DNA of 64,000 nt from CAMDPA01 sp965223035 (GTDB taxonomy: Bacteria > Pseudomonadota > Alphaproteobacteria > Rhizobiales > Hyphomicrobiaceae). This document shows, piece by piece, positions 8,177 to 17,033 of the stretch (position 1 is the first letter of the stretch; every line of letters begins with the position of its first letter). The translations under genes and the position numbers were made by a program. The stretch is taken from the NCBI GenBank assembly GCA_965223035.1, contig OZ244980.1, positions 2,108,001-2,172,000 on the forward strand. The letters run 5' to 3'. The notes under the pieces were generated by a model, which was not told the DNA's origin, searched no databases, and worked only from the letters and a program-made list of their open reading frames with translations.

Positions 8177-8560
8177 TTAGAAATAGCGGTAGCCTCGGCC
8201 CCGGCCCCAGCCTCGGCCGCGCCGCACCTCGTTGTGCTTGAAGTCCCTGATCCGGAAGCTCGCCCTGTCCAGCATCCGCATCAAGCGGACACGCTCGCGG
8301 CGATCGAGACGGCCGTCGGCCTGCGCAAACCATTTAAACCGCCGGATTCTACGCTGCTGACGCCACAGTCGCCGAACTTCCCGACGCGTCAGCGAGCCGT
8401 TGCGCACGCCTCTGACAATGCGGCGGGCCTGACGCTCTTGCCGCATCTCGATGGCGTCGCGCGACACCTCGATCATGCGGGCACCGCGCTGGGCGTTGGC
8501 GGCGGTTGCCGAGGCGATGACCACGCCGATGGTACCGATCGTCAGCAGTGTGCGTTTCAT
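8177..8560 (-). CDS. Small exported basic protein, 127 aa (paralogue 1)
   Basis: A signal peptide (MKRTLLTIGTIGVVIASATAANA, cleavage after about residue 23) precedes a highly basic helical protein ending in a Gly-Arg tail (RRGRGWGRGRGYRYF). Residues 55-95 (GSLTRREVRRLWRQQRRI, then AQADGRLDRRERVRL) match the layout of the next gene on the strand (GSLTWYERFMLAREQKRI, then AALADGRLTRHEYLTI), so the two are paralogues. The ADGRLxRxE unit recalls an EF-hand-like loop but lacks enough acidic ligands to call one. The protein is periplasmic by prediction and its function is unknown. Confidence 0.65.
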   Translation of the reverse strand: MKRTLLTIGTIGVVIASATAANAQRGARMIEVSRDAIEMRQERQARRIVRGVRNGSLTRREVRRLWRQQRRIRRFKWFAQADGRLDRRERVRLMRMLDRASFRIRDFKHNEVRRGRGWGRGRGYRYF

Positions 8561-8828
8561 GGTGGACTCCCTGGTTTGGCTTCGATGTCAGTGCAATGCC
8601 GGTTGGGTTTTCGATGTGTTCGTTGGTATGCGCACATCATGACGGTTTCGGATTGAACTGACACTGAACGTCGCCGTTTGGGTGCGTTCATGTTGCCGGT
8701 GGTGCCCAACTTGCCGGCTGCTGCGAGACGATTGCCGCAGGTGAGCGCTCGCACAGTGACGAAGCAGCCGCTCCGCTCAGTCTCGGTCGGACGGTCGGCT
8801 CGTGCGCGACGGCTGGCTGTGCCGGGTC

Positions 8829-8854
8829 AAAAAAAAAGCCGCCCGGAAGGCGGC
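8829..8854 (-). terminator. Rho-independent terminator on the minus strand
   Basis: Read on the minus strand, GCCGCC-TTCCG-GGCGGC (8838-8854) is followed by a run of nine T (8829-8837). It lies about 230 bases downstream of the gene that ends at 9082 and would stop transcription before the paralogous gene. Confidence 0.7.
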
Positions 8855-8898
8855 CAAGGCGGCGTTGGAGGTACAGCACGTCGTGGTGGACGGTCGTT

Positions 8899-9084
8899 CT
8901 AGAGCTTTCCAAGCGTGAGCTGGAACCATCCCGCTCCCCCGCCCCATTCCTTCACTCGCCACCCCATGCCAAATGTGTGGGGGCGCAAATCTGTGGGCGC
9001 GCAAATCTGTGCAGGCGCAAGCTTGTGGGGTGGACGGGGGAAGCGGGCCGGCACGGCTCATCCATCTTAGGCGGACATGATCTA
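8899..9084. repeat. Family B repeat
   Basis: CTAG at 8899 is followed by AGCTTTCCAAGCGTGAGCTGGAACC. The element ends GCGGACATGATCTA at 9084. It contains short iterations of GGGCGCAAATCTGTG (about 8981-9010). The final CTA read on the minus strand is the TAG stop of the next exported-protein gene. The gap 8561-9081 has no credible gene. Confidence 0.7.
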
Positions 9085-9435
9085 AAAAAATTGCCGCCAC
9101 CACCAACCGCGCACGGATCCATCGTGGCGCTGGCGATAGATGTGACGTGCCGCGTCTTTCTGGGCTCGGCGGATGGTCAAATACTCGTGGCGTGTGAGGC
9201 GCCCATCGGCCAGCGCGGCGTGCTCCAACTTCGCGATGCGCTTTTGCTCCCGAGCGAGCATGAAGCGCTCATACCAGGTCAGGGAGCCATCCAGACGGCC
9301 TTGCTGGATGGTCGCGATTTGCCGTTCGCGTTCACGCGCGATGTTGGTCGGCCAGCTGGAGTGGGCCGAGGCTGCCGCCGTCGATGCGATCAAGATCGTG
9401 AGCGCCGCTGCGCTGATTCGGGATGTAGGGCTCAT
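9082..9435 (-). CDS. Small exported protein, 117 aa (paralogue 2)
   Basis: A signal peptide (MSPTSRISAAALTILIASTAAASA) is followed by a helical basic domain with GSLTWYERFMLAREQKRIAKLEHAALADGRLTRHEYLTIRRAQ, clearly related to the 127-aa protein at 8177. I use the second ATG (9435), which gives a normal signal peptide and has GAG upstream; an earlier ATG would add five residues. The TAG stop overlaps the end of a family B repeat, which suggests that insertion took place at or near the original stop codon. The function is unknown. Confidence 0.6.
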   Translation of the reverse strand: MSPTSRISAAALTILIASTAAASAHSSWPTNIARERERQIATIQQGRLDGSLTWYERFMLAREQKRIAKLEHAALADGRLTRHEYLTIRRAQKDAARHIYRQRHDGSVRGWWWRQFF

Positions 9436-9609
9436 GGTAGGCTCTCTCAAACCGGGTGGACGGTATCTATCTGGGTCAACGGCCGCGCCGAACGCGCTGT
9501 GATGCGCGGCATACGGAAGACCCTATGCGGCCCGCCTTGAACCGGCTCTGAATGTCGATTTCAGCTGCCATTCATCGGGCTGACAAAGAGCCCTTGCGAC
9601 CGCGCGATC

Positions 9610-9629
9610 CATAAGATAATATCTTTATG
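9610..9629. promoter_or_regulatory. AT-rich near-palindrome before the GntR-type regulator
   Basis: CATAAGATA and TATCTTTATG form an imperfect dyad, the only AT-rich island in this GC-rich gap. It lies where a -10 region or an autoregulatory FadR/GntR operator would be expected. If the regulator started at the ATG at 9627 the codon would lie inside this dyad with no ribosome site, so a start just downstream fits better. Confidence 0.4.
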
Positions 9630-9653
9630 ATCTTTAGAGAGGGCGCGTTTGCC

Positions 9654-10472
9654 GTGTCGTCCTGGTTGAAATCACGCAGCACCGTATCGGGGGAAGTCGC
9701 TCCGCACGCGAATCGTGCCGGCGGCGCTTATCTGTCGCTGCGCACCCAATCGCTATCCTCCCGTATCGTCGCCGACGTGCGTCAGGCGTTGCTTGATCGA
9801 CAGCTGACGGCCGGCGACGTTGTTGGCACGGAAAAGGATCTTGCTGCGCAGTATGGCGTCAGCCGCGTGGTGGCGCGCGATGCCTTGCGGTCCTTGCAGG
9901 CGTTGGGCGTTGCTGAGGTCAGGATGGGCAAGGGTGGCGGCGCCCGGATCGCCAAGGGCAATCCCATGCTGTTGGCCGAGGCCCTGGCGATCCAGCTGGA
10001 TCTGATGGGCGCGAGGGCCGAGGAGGTGATCGACGCGCAACGGGCCATCGAGTGTATGGCGGCGGAGCTCGCCGCGCTGCATGCCACCCGGCAGGACCAT
10101 GCCAATATCGAGCGGTTGCTCGTGGAGGCGCAGAACGCCATCGATCAGCGCGACCAGTTCACCCGATTGTCACACGCGTTTCACTTCGCCATTGCCGAGG
10201 CATCCCACAATCGCGTGCTGGTGGTGCAGCTGGTGTCGCTCGATCATGTAGCCTGGCCGCTGCGCAATACCACGCTGACGCCGGCCGTAGCCCGCCGCGT
10301 ACTCGATGTGCACCGACAGCTTGCCGATCTGATCACAATCCGCGATGCGGCCGGCGCGCGCCAGCTGATGAATGACCACGTCAACATGATACGGGCGCGA
10401 CGAACATCGGAGCGAACCAGCGCTTCAAGCGACGTCGACAACGCCGACGGCGTGCTGTGGGGATGTTGCTGA
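9654..10472 (+). CDS. FadR-type GntR-family transcriptional regulator, about 272 aa
   Basis: The N-terminal winged helix shows the GntR pattern (RIVADVRQALLDRQLTAGDVVGTEKDLAAQYGVSRVVARDALRSLQALGVAEV), followed by the wing MGKGGGARI. The C-terminal FCD domain has the usual metal/ligand histidines (FTRLSHAFHFAIAEASHNRVLV and LDVHRQLADLI). FCD regulators sense carboxylic acids and control catabolic genes, which suits the metabolic genes that follow. I favour the GTG at 9654, with AGAGGG upstream, over the ATG at 9627, which lies in a likely operator; this is not certain. Confidence 0.85.
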   Translation: MSSWLKSRSTVSGEVAPHANRAGGAYLSLRTQSLSSRIVADVRQALLDRQLTAGDVVGTEKDLAAQYGVSRVVARDALRSLQALGVAEVRMGKGGGARIAKGNPMLLAEALAIQLDLMGARAEEVIDAQRAIECMAAELAALHATRQDHANIERLLVEAQNAIDQRDQFTRLSHAFHFAIAEASHNRVLVVQLVSLDHVAWPLRNTTLTPAVARRVLDVHRQLADLITIRDAAGARQLMNDHVNMIRARRTSERTSASSDVDNADGVLWGCC

Positions 10473-10611
10473 ACAATGATCTATCAACCGACGGCGATCC
10501 GCGGAAAACAGGGAGCGCCGGAGCGCAGCAGGTGGGCCATAGGCGGCTGCCTGACACAGGGAATTGCCCCCTGCGGGCAATGTTGCAAACGTCGAGCCCA
10601 AGGAGACGACC

Positions 10612-11484
10612 ATGTCAAAGTTTATTATTGAACCGCATTTCCGACTGCACGAGTGGGTGGCGGAAGAGCATGACTATTTTCGGCAAGAGGGGCTTGACTA
10701 TGAGTTCCGCGAACTGGTCCAGTCCACCGATGGTCGTCACCACGACCAAGGCGACCGGGTCGGGGCGTTCCAATCAATCGAGGCGGGACGCAAATCCAAC
10801 GTCAGTAGCGCTTGCCATTGGACGGTCGCGGTGGCCGCGGCCAAAAAACACGGCAAGCTATATGCCGGCTGCTACTCGGTCTCGCCGGCCGGCATTTTCG
10901 TTCCGCCCGACTCCTCCATCACCAAGCCCGACGATCTGGCCGGCGTCCCGATCTCGGTCGGTTTTCAGTCCGGCTCCCATTACTCCACGATTCAGGCGTT
11001 GGAGCCCTACCTGCCGCTCGACCAGATCAACTTGAATTTTGCCGACGGTCTGCTGTTTGCAAGAATGGACAAATTATTGAGCGGCGCGTCACCGGCTTGC
11101 GCGTTGTTCTCGGGCCCCTACTACTTTGCCGAGCAACTGGGTTTCCGCAAGGTGATCGATACAACCTTCATGATGGCGACCTCGGTGGTCGGAGATCCCG
11201 ACCCGCAGGACATCACGAAATACATGAACGCCCTGCGCCGCGCTCAGCGCGACATCGATCTCAGGCCCGACAAATACACCCACTACTATACCAAGGAATT
11301 TCCTGAGCGTTATCACGCGCAAATGGATACGCGACGCTGGGGGCCGGGCGAGCGCATCGTGTTCGAGCCCTATTCGAAGCAGACGTTCGATGCCACGTTC
11401 AAGTGGATCGATGAGCGTGGGATCTTTGAGGACGGCCTCGGCTCGGAGGATTACGAAAGCTCGATAGTGATCGCGGCCGAATGA
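10612..11484 (+). CDS. Signal-less periplasmic-binding-protein-fold protein (SsuA/THI5-like), 290 aa
   Basis: The sequence follows the NMT1/THI5-like type II binding fold: an N-terminal strand with FRLHEWVAEEHDYFRQEGLDYEFREL, SSACHWTVAVAA, then KPDDLAGVPISVGFQSGSHYSTIQAL, the standard linker-plus-second-lobe motif. There is no signal peptide or lipobox, so it may be a cytoplasmic enzyme or sensor rather than a transporter subunit. The ATG at 10612 has AAGGAGACGACC before it. No ABC permease or ATPase follows. It sits 139 bases after the FadR-type regulator on the same strand and may be under its control. The ligand is unknown. Confidence 0.65.
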   Translation: MSKFIIEPHFRLHEWVAEEHDYFRQEGLDYEFRELVQSTDGRHHDQGDRVGAFQSIEAGRKSNVSSACHWTVAVAAAKKHGKLYAGCYSVSPAGIFVPPDSSITKPDDLAGVPISVGFQSGSHYSTIQALEPYLPLDQINLNFADGLLFARMDKLLSGASPACALFSGPYYFAEQLGFRKVIDTTFMMATSVVGDPDPQDITKYMNALRRAQRDIDLRPDKYTHYYTKEFPERYHAQMDTRRWGPGERIVFEPYSKQTFDATFKWIDERGIFEDGLGSEDYESSIVIAAE

Positions 11485-11562
11485 ATGCGGTTGCCGCATA
11501 AATGAGGAAACGTGAAGAGGGCGGGCTGGGGTGATCGCCGCAGCCGGTCTGCTTGGGGTTGC

Positions 11563-11690
11563 AGCTTGTCACAGTCAGCTGGAACCATCCCGCTGCCCGG
11601 CGCGGCCGCCCAACGGCACGATTGTGTGGGTGGCCGGGCGGGGAACGGGCCGGCCAAGCTGATCCGCTTCGGGTGGGCACGAGTCAGTCC
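11563..11690. repeat. Family B repeat
   Basis: CAGTCAGCTGGAACCATCCC, a variable core with CACGATTGTGTGGGTGGCCGG, then GGGAACGGGCCGGCC. It lies between the convergent ends of the binding-fold protein gene and the gene at 11684, where family members commonly lie. Confidence 0.6.
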
Positions 11691-12580
11691 CGCAACGGCT
11701 CAGGGATCCCGCGACCGCTGAACGGGCTGACCGGCAGCGGACAGTCAAGCCAAAATCGTTGGAATGGCGCGCCCAGCTGGTCCAACAACTGAAGCGGTGC
11801 GGACGGCGCGTGGGCCGATATGGACAGGAAACTCAGCGTGATACCGTCTTGCTCGAGCCGCGCAAGCGCTTGCCGGCGGCGGGCGGTGGGCGTGCCCCCC
11901 GTTTCCAGGATGATCGCGTACAGCCGCCGGCCTGTCCAAAAGCCGACATCGACGGTGACGTAGTCCGTCGGCAGTACGGGACGATGCTGGTTCAGCGGCG
12001 GCGGTTCGCTGAGTTGCGGACAGAACAGGTGGATGCGCGGCAGCGGCATGAGAGCCGAGAAACACCAATGGTCGCGCTCGACGAGACCGTCAAGGTTGCC
12101 GGTCTTGAGGTCAAGGGTTGCCGCATGCTCCGCCACGTGCGCGCGGATGGCCGCGAAATAAAGGGTGATGAACATCTCACGCGGCCTCGCCCAATCGCCG
12201 CATAGGCTTTTCAGATGCTGTTCTAGAAATGCCAGCTGCAGGTCGGCGTGGGCCAGATCTCGTGCGATCGGGGGACGGGTGAAGGGGTGGGCGATGGTGT
12301 TGAGACGCAGCGCCTCATGGCTGGATGCTTCAATGACAACCACCGGCGCGCCCGGACGTTCCAAATCGTCGGTCTGTCCGCTCGCTAAGGCGGTCAACAC
12401 TTGCGGTCTGACGGCGGCGCTTCCGTAGGGCAGCACGCGGTGTCGTAAGGTTGCGAGCTTTGCTGGCGGCATCGGTTCGACCATCGTCTCCAAGCGGTCA
12501 GGCTGCGGCGGCGGGCCGAGCGCTTGCGCCACGTTGCGGCTGCGAAGGTTGATAACAGCGCGTGGCAGGGCCGCTAACAA
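11684..12580 (-). CDS. Uncharacterised protein, 298 aa
   Basis: I do not recognise the family. No signal peptide or membrane span is seen. The C-terminal third has TVDVGFWTGRRLYAIILETGGTPTARRRQALARLEQDGI, which resembles the D-x(n)-E-x-G layout and following basic helix of restriction-endonuclease-like folds (as in Vsr/DUF559 proteins), but the match is too loose to assign. The central part is rich in His, Pro and Leu. The gene diverges from the retropepsin pair that begins at 12691. Coding potential is supported by length and absence of a better frame. Confidence 0.5.
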   Translation of the reverse strand: MLAALPRAVINLRSRNVAQALGPPPQPDRLETMVEPMPPAKLATLRHRVLPYGSAAVRPQVLTALASGQTDDLERPGAPVVVIEASSHEALRLNTIAHPFTRPPIARDLAHADLQLAFLEQHLKSLCGDWARPREMFITLYFAAIRAHVAEHAATLDLKTGNLDGLVERDHWCFSALMPLPRIHLFCPQLSEPPPLNQHRPVLPTDYVTVDVGFWTGRRLYAIILETGGTPTARRRQALARLEQDGITLSFLSISAHAPSAPLQLLDQLGAPFQRFWLDCPLPVSPFSGRGIPEPLRD

Positions 12581-12690
12581 CTATCTTAAGAAAATCATTT
12601 CATAACTAAGCGAATCGTTTGTCCAGGCACTGCCATTAAACATACCGGGCCCTATTCCCGCGGGCCGATGGAGCAAGAGATCAAGCACAC

Positions 12691-13395
12691 ATGACGTGGC
12701 TTCCCCTGATTGCCTTGGTTGTCGCTGGGCTGGCGCTGGTGCTGCGTCAGCAGGTGCAAAACATGACGGGGATCGACGAGGAAACCTTCGCCACGCTGCT
12801 GGTCGGCGGGGCGCTCGCCGCCTTCATTGGCACGTCGATGCTGGCCAGCTATCGCGGTCGCTACGGCACGGCCTTGAAGCATGGGGTCGTCAGCGCCGTC
12901 ATCGGGTTCGGCCTGGTCACCGGTTTTCGATACAAGGCGGAGGTTTCCCAGTTCGCGCTGCGCATGACCGAAGAATTCATGCCTCAAGGTCATTACCAGG
13001 TTATCGAACCGAGCCAGGCCGGGCAGAAAGCCGTGCGCATCCACCGTCGCCATGACGGTCACTTCGCCGCGCGCATGCAGCTCAACGGGTTTGCGGTGAC
13101 CATGCTGGTGGACACCGGTGCCTCCGCCATCGTGTTGAGCGCTTCCGACGCAGGTGCCGTCGGTGTCGACCCCAAGCGGCTGTCATTTTCCGTACCGGTG
13201 CAAACGGCTAACGGTATTGCCTATTGCGCCGCCATGCGGTTGCGCGAGGTCAGCATCGGTCCCATCACGCTGCGCGACGTGGACGCACTGGTGGCGAAGC
13301 CTGGGGTGCTAAGGGAAAGCCTGCTTGGTATCAGTTTCTTAAGGCAACTCAGGGCATACGAGTTTTCCAGAGATTTTCTCATTTTGCGCGGCTGA
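12691..13395 (+). CDS. Membrane-anchored retropepsin-like aspartic protease (TIGR02281 type), 234 aa
   Basis: Three hydrophobic segments (about 2-18, 33-51 and 66-78) anchor a retropepsin domain. The active-site triad is clear: MLVDTGASAIVLS with Asp141, followed by flap-like AYCAAMRLREVSIGPI and LLGISFLRQLRAYEFSRDFLIL. Members of this clan AA family act as homodimers on the periplasmic side; substrates are unknown. The neighbour downstream is a second copy of the domain, 56 bases away, so the two may form a heterodimer. The start at 12691 gives the first membrane segment directly. Confidence 0.8.
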   Translation: MTWLPLIALVVAGLALVLRQQVQNMTGIDEETFATLLVGGALAAFIGTSMLASYRGRYGTALKHGVVSAVIGFGLVTGFRYKAEVSQFALRMTEEFMPQGHYQVIEPSQAGQKAVRIHRRHDGHFAARMQLNGFAVTMLVDTGASAIVLSASDAGAVGVDPKRLSFSVPVQTANGIAYCAAMRLREVSIGPITLRDVDALVAKPGVLRESLLGISFLRQLRAYEFSRDFLILRG

Positions 13396-13451
13396 CGTCT
13401 GACCGAGAGCGGAACGGCTGGCCGGCCCATGGTGTGTTCGCGGAGGCCGGG

Positions 13452-14033
13452 ATGGCATCGCCAGTAATGAAGCGCGCCGCAGGAACCGCGGCCAGCTGGT
13501 TGTTTGCAGCGGCGTGTTTGGCTGGATCGCTGATTTATTTCGACGAGCTCAGATCGGCGACGAGCGTGCTGCTCGGTATCAACCCCGAACAACATCAGGT
13601 TGCAGCTCAGGGGCGGCACCACGCTAAGCTTCACACTGCGGCCGGGCCACGCCGAATTGGTGGGCGCAATGTGACCCTCAAAGCCGAGCGGAGTGGTCAC
13701 TTCTTGGCACATGCCATGGTCAATGGTCGACCGATCCAAGTCATGGTTGATACCGGTGCGACCATCGTTGCACTGACCTACGACGACGCGCAGCGCGCCG
13801 GAATTTTCGTGCGGCCGGCGGATTTCACACATCGGGTGTCCACCGCCAACGGGACCGCCCGCGTCGCACCCATCACCGTGCAAAGGATCGCCATCGGGGA
13901 TATCGAAGTGCACGATGTGCGGGCCGCGGTCAGCGAACCTGGCAAACTGCACATGACGCTCCTCGGCATGGCCTTCCTCGGTCGATTGTCGCGCACGGAG
14001 ATTCGGGGCGGCACCCTCGTGCTCGAGCAATAG
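13452..14033 (+). CDS. Second retropepsin-like aspartic protease, 193 aa
   Basis: One signal anchor (about residues 12-30) precedes the protease domain with Asp100 in IQVMVDTGATIVALT, a flap region TANGTARVAPITVQRIAIGDIEVHDV, and the closing LLGMAFLGRLSRTEIRGGTLVLEQ. It shares the domain order of the upstream gene but has fewer membrane segments, so the pair is a tandem duplication that has diverged. I use the ATG at 13452 with GGAGGCCGG upstream; a longer frame from 13224 overlaps the first gene and has no homology. Confidence 0.8.
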   Translation: MASPVMKRAAGTAASWLFAAACLAGSLIYFDELRSATSVLLGINPEQHQVAAQGRHHAKLHTAAGPRRIGGRNVTLKAERSGHFLAHAMVNGRPIQVMVDTGATIVALTYDDAQRAGIFVRPADFTHRVSTANGTARVAPITVQRIAIGDIEVHDVRAAVSEPGKLHMTLLGMAFLGRLSRTEIRGGTLVLEQ

Positions 14034-14112
14034 AACCTTGCAGTGTAAGTCTGACCTGTCTGGTAGGCTCCCGGTCAATTCTGTCAGGGATCTTAACGGG
14101 TCGTACCTGTCA

Positions 14113-14141
14113 GCTCTACACTTTAAGGCGCGATGATCTAG
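14113..14141. repeat. Partial family A repeat
   Basis: Only the right end is left: GCTCTACACTTTAAGGCGCG ending GATGATCTAG. The same GCTCTACACTTTAAGG junction is found at 44995 and 52142, so this is a truncated copy of that variant. Confidence 0.7.
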
Positions 14142-14267
14142 GTCGGTGCCGGCCCGGGATCGGAGCCCGCAAGCTCCGATCCCAACAGCGACGTGGCCGC
14201 TTGGCCGCACGGATCGGGTGGCGCCCCGCCTCCAAGGCATAGCGAGCCCCGACCGAGCGGATCAGCG

Positions 14268-15839
14268 TCACAGATTGCCCCGGCTCAGTTCTCGCGCCAG
14301 ATGATCGGCTTGACGGATGGCCAGTGCGACGATCGTCAAGGTGGGGTTCTCCGCAGCTCCGGTGGTGAACTGGCTACCATCGGAGATGAACAGGTTCTTC
14401 ACGTCGTGGCATTGGCCCCATCTGTTGACCACGCCATCGCGTGGCTTCTCCGACATCCGGTTGGTGCCGAGGTTGTGCGTCGATGGGTACGGCGGCGTCG
14501 GAAAGATGCGCGTCGCACCAGCGGCCTCGTAAACGGCGGCGCCTTGCTTGTAGGCATGGTTGCGCATGGCGATGTCATTGGGATGGTCGTCGAAGTGCAC
14601 GTTGGGTACCGGTAGACCGAATTGATCCTTCACGTCGTGATTGAGCGTGATGCGGTTGGTCTCCTGTGGCATGTCCTCGCCGACCAGCCACATGCCGGCC
14701 ATGTTCTCATACATGTCGAGCGCGGACGTGAATTCCCGGCCCCAGGCACCGGGGTCGAGGAACGCTGCCATGAACGGGATCCCGAGCGCGAGCGTTTCCA
14801 TCTCATAGCCGCCGACAAACCCGCGGGACGGATCGTGGCGGGCCTCATCGGAAATGATGCCGGCCATCGTCGTGCCGCGATGCATGCGAACGGGTTTTTC
14901 GAAGATGGCGTAAACCGAGCCGGTCATGTGTCGCATGTAGTTTCGACCGACTTGACCGGACGAATTCGCGAGCCCGTCCGGAAATGTGCTGGAGGTGGAG
15001 TTCAGCAGCAGACGCGGACTTTCGATCGAGTTGCCGGCAACGCAAACAGCGCGCGCCTTTTGTCGCTGTCGGTTGCCGTCGCCATCCGCATAGACCACGC
15101 CAGTGACCTTGCCGGCGGCGTCGTGCTCGATGCGCAGGACGTGGGATCGCTCGCGCACCTCCAGATTGCCGGTCGCCTCTCCCCTCGGAATGTCGGTGTA
15201 GGCGGCGGACCACTTGGCGCCGAATTTGCAGCCCTGAAAGCAGAACCCGGTCTGCTGGCAGGCCGGTCGATCGTCGTAGTCGGCGCTGTTGATGGCCATG
15301 CGGCCGGTATGCACGCTGTTATAGCCGAGCTTCTTGGCGCCGGCCTCGAACACCTTGAAATTATTGCAGCCCGGTAGCCCCGCGCGACCGCCGGTGCGTG
15401 TCACGCCCAGCTTGTTTTCGGCCTTTGTGTACCAGCCAGCCATGTCTGCAGCGCCGATCGGCCAGTCCAGCAGGTTGGCCCCTTGGACATTGCCATAGGT
15501 CGTCGCCGCCTTCCATTCATGGTCTTGAAAGCGCAATGACGCGCCGGCCCAGTGGGTCGTCGTGCCGCCGACGGCCTTGACGATCCAGGCCGGAAGACCG
15601 GAAAAATCCTTGGCAACCCGCCAATCGCCGGAGGTCGTGCGCGGATCGGTCCAAGCCAGTTGGCCAAAGCTTTCCCATTCGTCGTTGATGTAGTCCTCCG
15701 GCAAGTAACGCCCGCCGGCCTCCAACGCCACAACGTTGACGCCCTTCTGGGCCAGCTCGTTGGCCAGCACGCCGCCTCCGGCGCCGGTCCCAATCACCAC
15801 AACGACGTTGTCGTCCGTTTTTGCAAATGGTGCTGCCAT
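14268..15839 (-). CDS. GMC-family oxidoreductase, large subunit, 523 aa
   Basis: The N-terminal FAD-binding motif is VVVIGTGAGGGVLANELAQKGVNVVALEAGG. A GMC substrate domain follows, and the C-terminal part has DGSQFTTGAAENPTLTIVALAIRQADHLA, matching gluconate 2-dehydrogenase-type GMC enzymes. These oxidise sugar or alcohol groups in the periplasm and pass electrons to a cytochrome c subunit, which is not present here. The ATG at 15839 has GGGAGGCGACG upstream. It follows the small Tat-exported subunit with an 11-base gap, so the pair is co-expressed and the large subunit probably rides on its partner's export signal. Substrate unknown. Confidence 0.85.
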   Translation of the reverse strand: MAAPFAKTDDNVVVVIGTGAGGGVLANELAQKGVNVVALEAGGRYLPEDYINDEWESFGQLAWTDPRTTSGDWRVAKDFSGLPAWIVKAVGGTTTHWAGASLRFQDHEWKAATTYGNVQGANLLDWPIGAADMAGWYTKAENKLGVTRTGGRAGLPGCNNFKVFEAGAKKLGYNSVHTGRMAINSADYDDRPACQQTGFCFQGCKFGAKWSAAYTDIPRGEATGNLEVRERSHVLRIEHDAAGKVTGVVYADGDGNRQRQKARAVCVAGNSIESPRLLLNSTSSTFPDGLANSSGQVGRNYMRHMTGSVYAIFEKPVRMHRGTTMAGIISDEARHDPSRGFVGGYEMETLALGIPFMAAFLDPGAWGREFTSALDMYENMAGMWLVGEDMPQETNRITLNHDVKDQFGLPVPNVHFDDHPNDIAMRNHAYKQGAAVYEAAGATRIFPTPPYPSTHNLGTNRMSEKPRDGVVNRWGQCHDVKNLFISDGSQFTTGAAENPTLTIVALAIRQADHLARELSRGNL

Positions 15840-15850
15840 CGTCGCCTCCC

Positions 15851-16378
15851 TTAGATCCACTCGATGTCGTTGAACCCGCGATCGATGTAACCACCCTTCG
15901 AGAAGCTTTCGCCCTCATAGCCGAAGACCGGCCACACAGCTTTCTGGTTATAAAGACCCGTCACCAAGCCTCCGCGGATCGTCTGGAAGAATGGGGTTTT
16001 TTCCATGCTGCGAAGGATGTCGACGCGGTCGCGCTCCCAGCCCGCTCCGACGTAGCCCGTAAAACCAGCAGCCACAGCCGCCGCGTTGACTGCGGCTATG
16101 CCCGTCTCCACCATCGGCGCCTTGTCGGCGCTATCGTAACCTTTGACGGCTGCTGCATAGTATTTGTCGGCAATGCGATCGTGGGGGTAGATATCGCGCG
16201 CCATTTGGATCAGCGTTGCCATCGTCTCAGGTTTGAGATGGGAAAGCTCCATCGCCCAGGCGGCATCGCTGCCGGCCACGAATCCGGGGCCGAAGATCAG
16301 CGCCGTTGTCCCCAATGCCACGCTGCGCGCAAGCAGAGCGCGGCGCGTGAGGGCGGTGCGGTCGCACACAAGTGTCAT
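15851..16378 (-). CDS. Gluconate 2-dehydrogenase subunit 3-like protein, Tat-exported, 175 aa
   Basis: The N-terminus carries a twin-arginine signal (TRRALLARSVALGTTALIFG), then a small helical domain typical of the subunit 3 family (LSHLKPETMATLIQMARDIYPHD), ending in GGYIDRGFNDIEWI. In this family the small subunit is needed to export and assemble the FAD-containing GMC subunit. Gene order (small subunit first, large subunit 11 bases later) matches this role. Confidence 0.8.
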   Translation of the reverse strand: MTLVCDRTALTRRALLARSVALGTTALIFGPGFVAGSDAAWAMELSHLKPETMATLIQMARDIYPHDRIADKYYAAAVKGYDSADKAPMVETGIAAVNAAAVAAGFTGYVGAGWERDRVDILRSMEKTPFFQTIRGGLVTGLYNQKAVWPVFGYEGESFSKGGYIDRGFNDIEWI

Positions 16379-16424
16379 TGTGATGTCCTCCCTTGCGCGT
16401 TCTTGGTGTTATCGATTAAGCGGC

Positions 16425-16820
16425 TCAACGGTAGCGGCCATGCCGCTCCAACACCTCGATCTTGTAGCCGTCAGGATCCTGCACGAAAAAGAATCTGGCC
16501 ATCAGCGACCCGTCGCGATGAAACTCCTTCACATCCGCCGGATTGAGGCCGAGGGCAGCGATTCGCTGGTGCTCGGCGTGCGCGTCGTCAACCGCAACAG
16601 CGATATGACCGTAGCCATCGCCGTGAACGTAGGGTTCTGCCCGACCCTTGTTCAAAGTCAACTCGAGCTCGAAGTCGGCTTCATCATTGCGCAGATAGAC
16701 GAGTGTGAAATCGTCGAAATCGAAGCGATCTGCGACGTCCAGGCCGAGCGCCTTGCGATAAAAGCTGATCGAGCGGTCGAGATCGAGCACCCGAATCATG
16801 GCGTGGATTGCTTTTGCCAT
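16425..16820 (-). CDS. gloA: Glyoxalase I (lactoylglutathione lyase), 131 aa
   Basis: The full set of metal ligands of the short bacterial glyoxalase I is present: His6 (AIHAMIRVLDL), Glu53 (FELELTLN), His72 (DGYGHIAVAVDD) and Glu122 (DGYKIEVLER). The length equals that of the E. coli nickel-type enzyme. It isomerises the hemithioacetal of methylglyoxal and glutathione in the cytoplasm. I start at the ATG 16820, preceded by GGAGGTGCCC; longer frames upstream lack homology. It follows the oxidoreductase pair on the same strand but is likely its own unit. Confidence 0.9.
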   Translation of the reverse strand: MAKAIHAMIRVLDLDRSISFYRKALGLDVADRFDFDDFTLVYLRNDEADFELELTLNKGRAEPYVHGDGYGHIAVAVDDAHAEHQRIAALGLNPADVKEFHRDGSLMARFFFVQDPDGYKIEVLERHGRYR

Positions 16821-17033
16821 GGGCACCTCCAGACGGATCAAGGTAGGCCCCCGCGCAAGAGTGTGGTGGTAGTGGATTACTACGTCGAAGCTTCGTGCGC
16901 TGGATGATTTGCCCTGGCGCGGACCTGCCTTGCGGACCCGCTCGACCACCTGGCCATCGATGAGATCGCGGCACGGGTGGTCCGGGGGCGTGCGGGATGA
17001 ACTCAGCAAACACGGCAACGTTCATAGAACAAC

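Noticed and set aside
13224..13451. N-terminal extension of the second retropepsin gene
   Set aside because: It overlaps the first protease gene in another frame and lacks homology; the ATG at 13452 has a good ribosome site and signal anchor.
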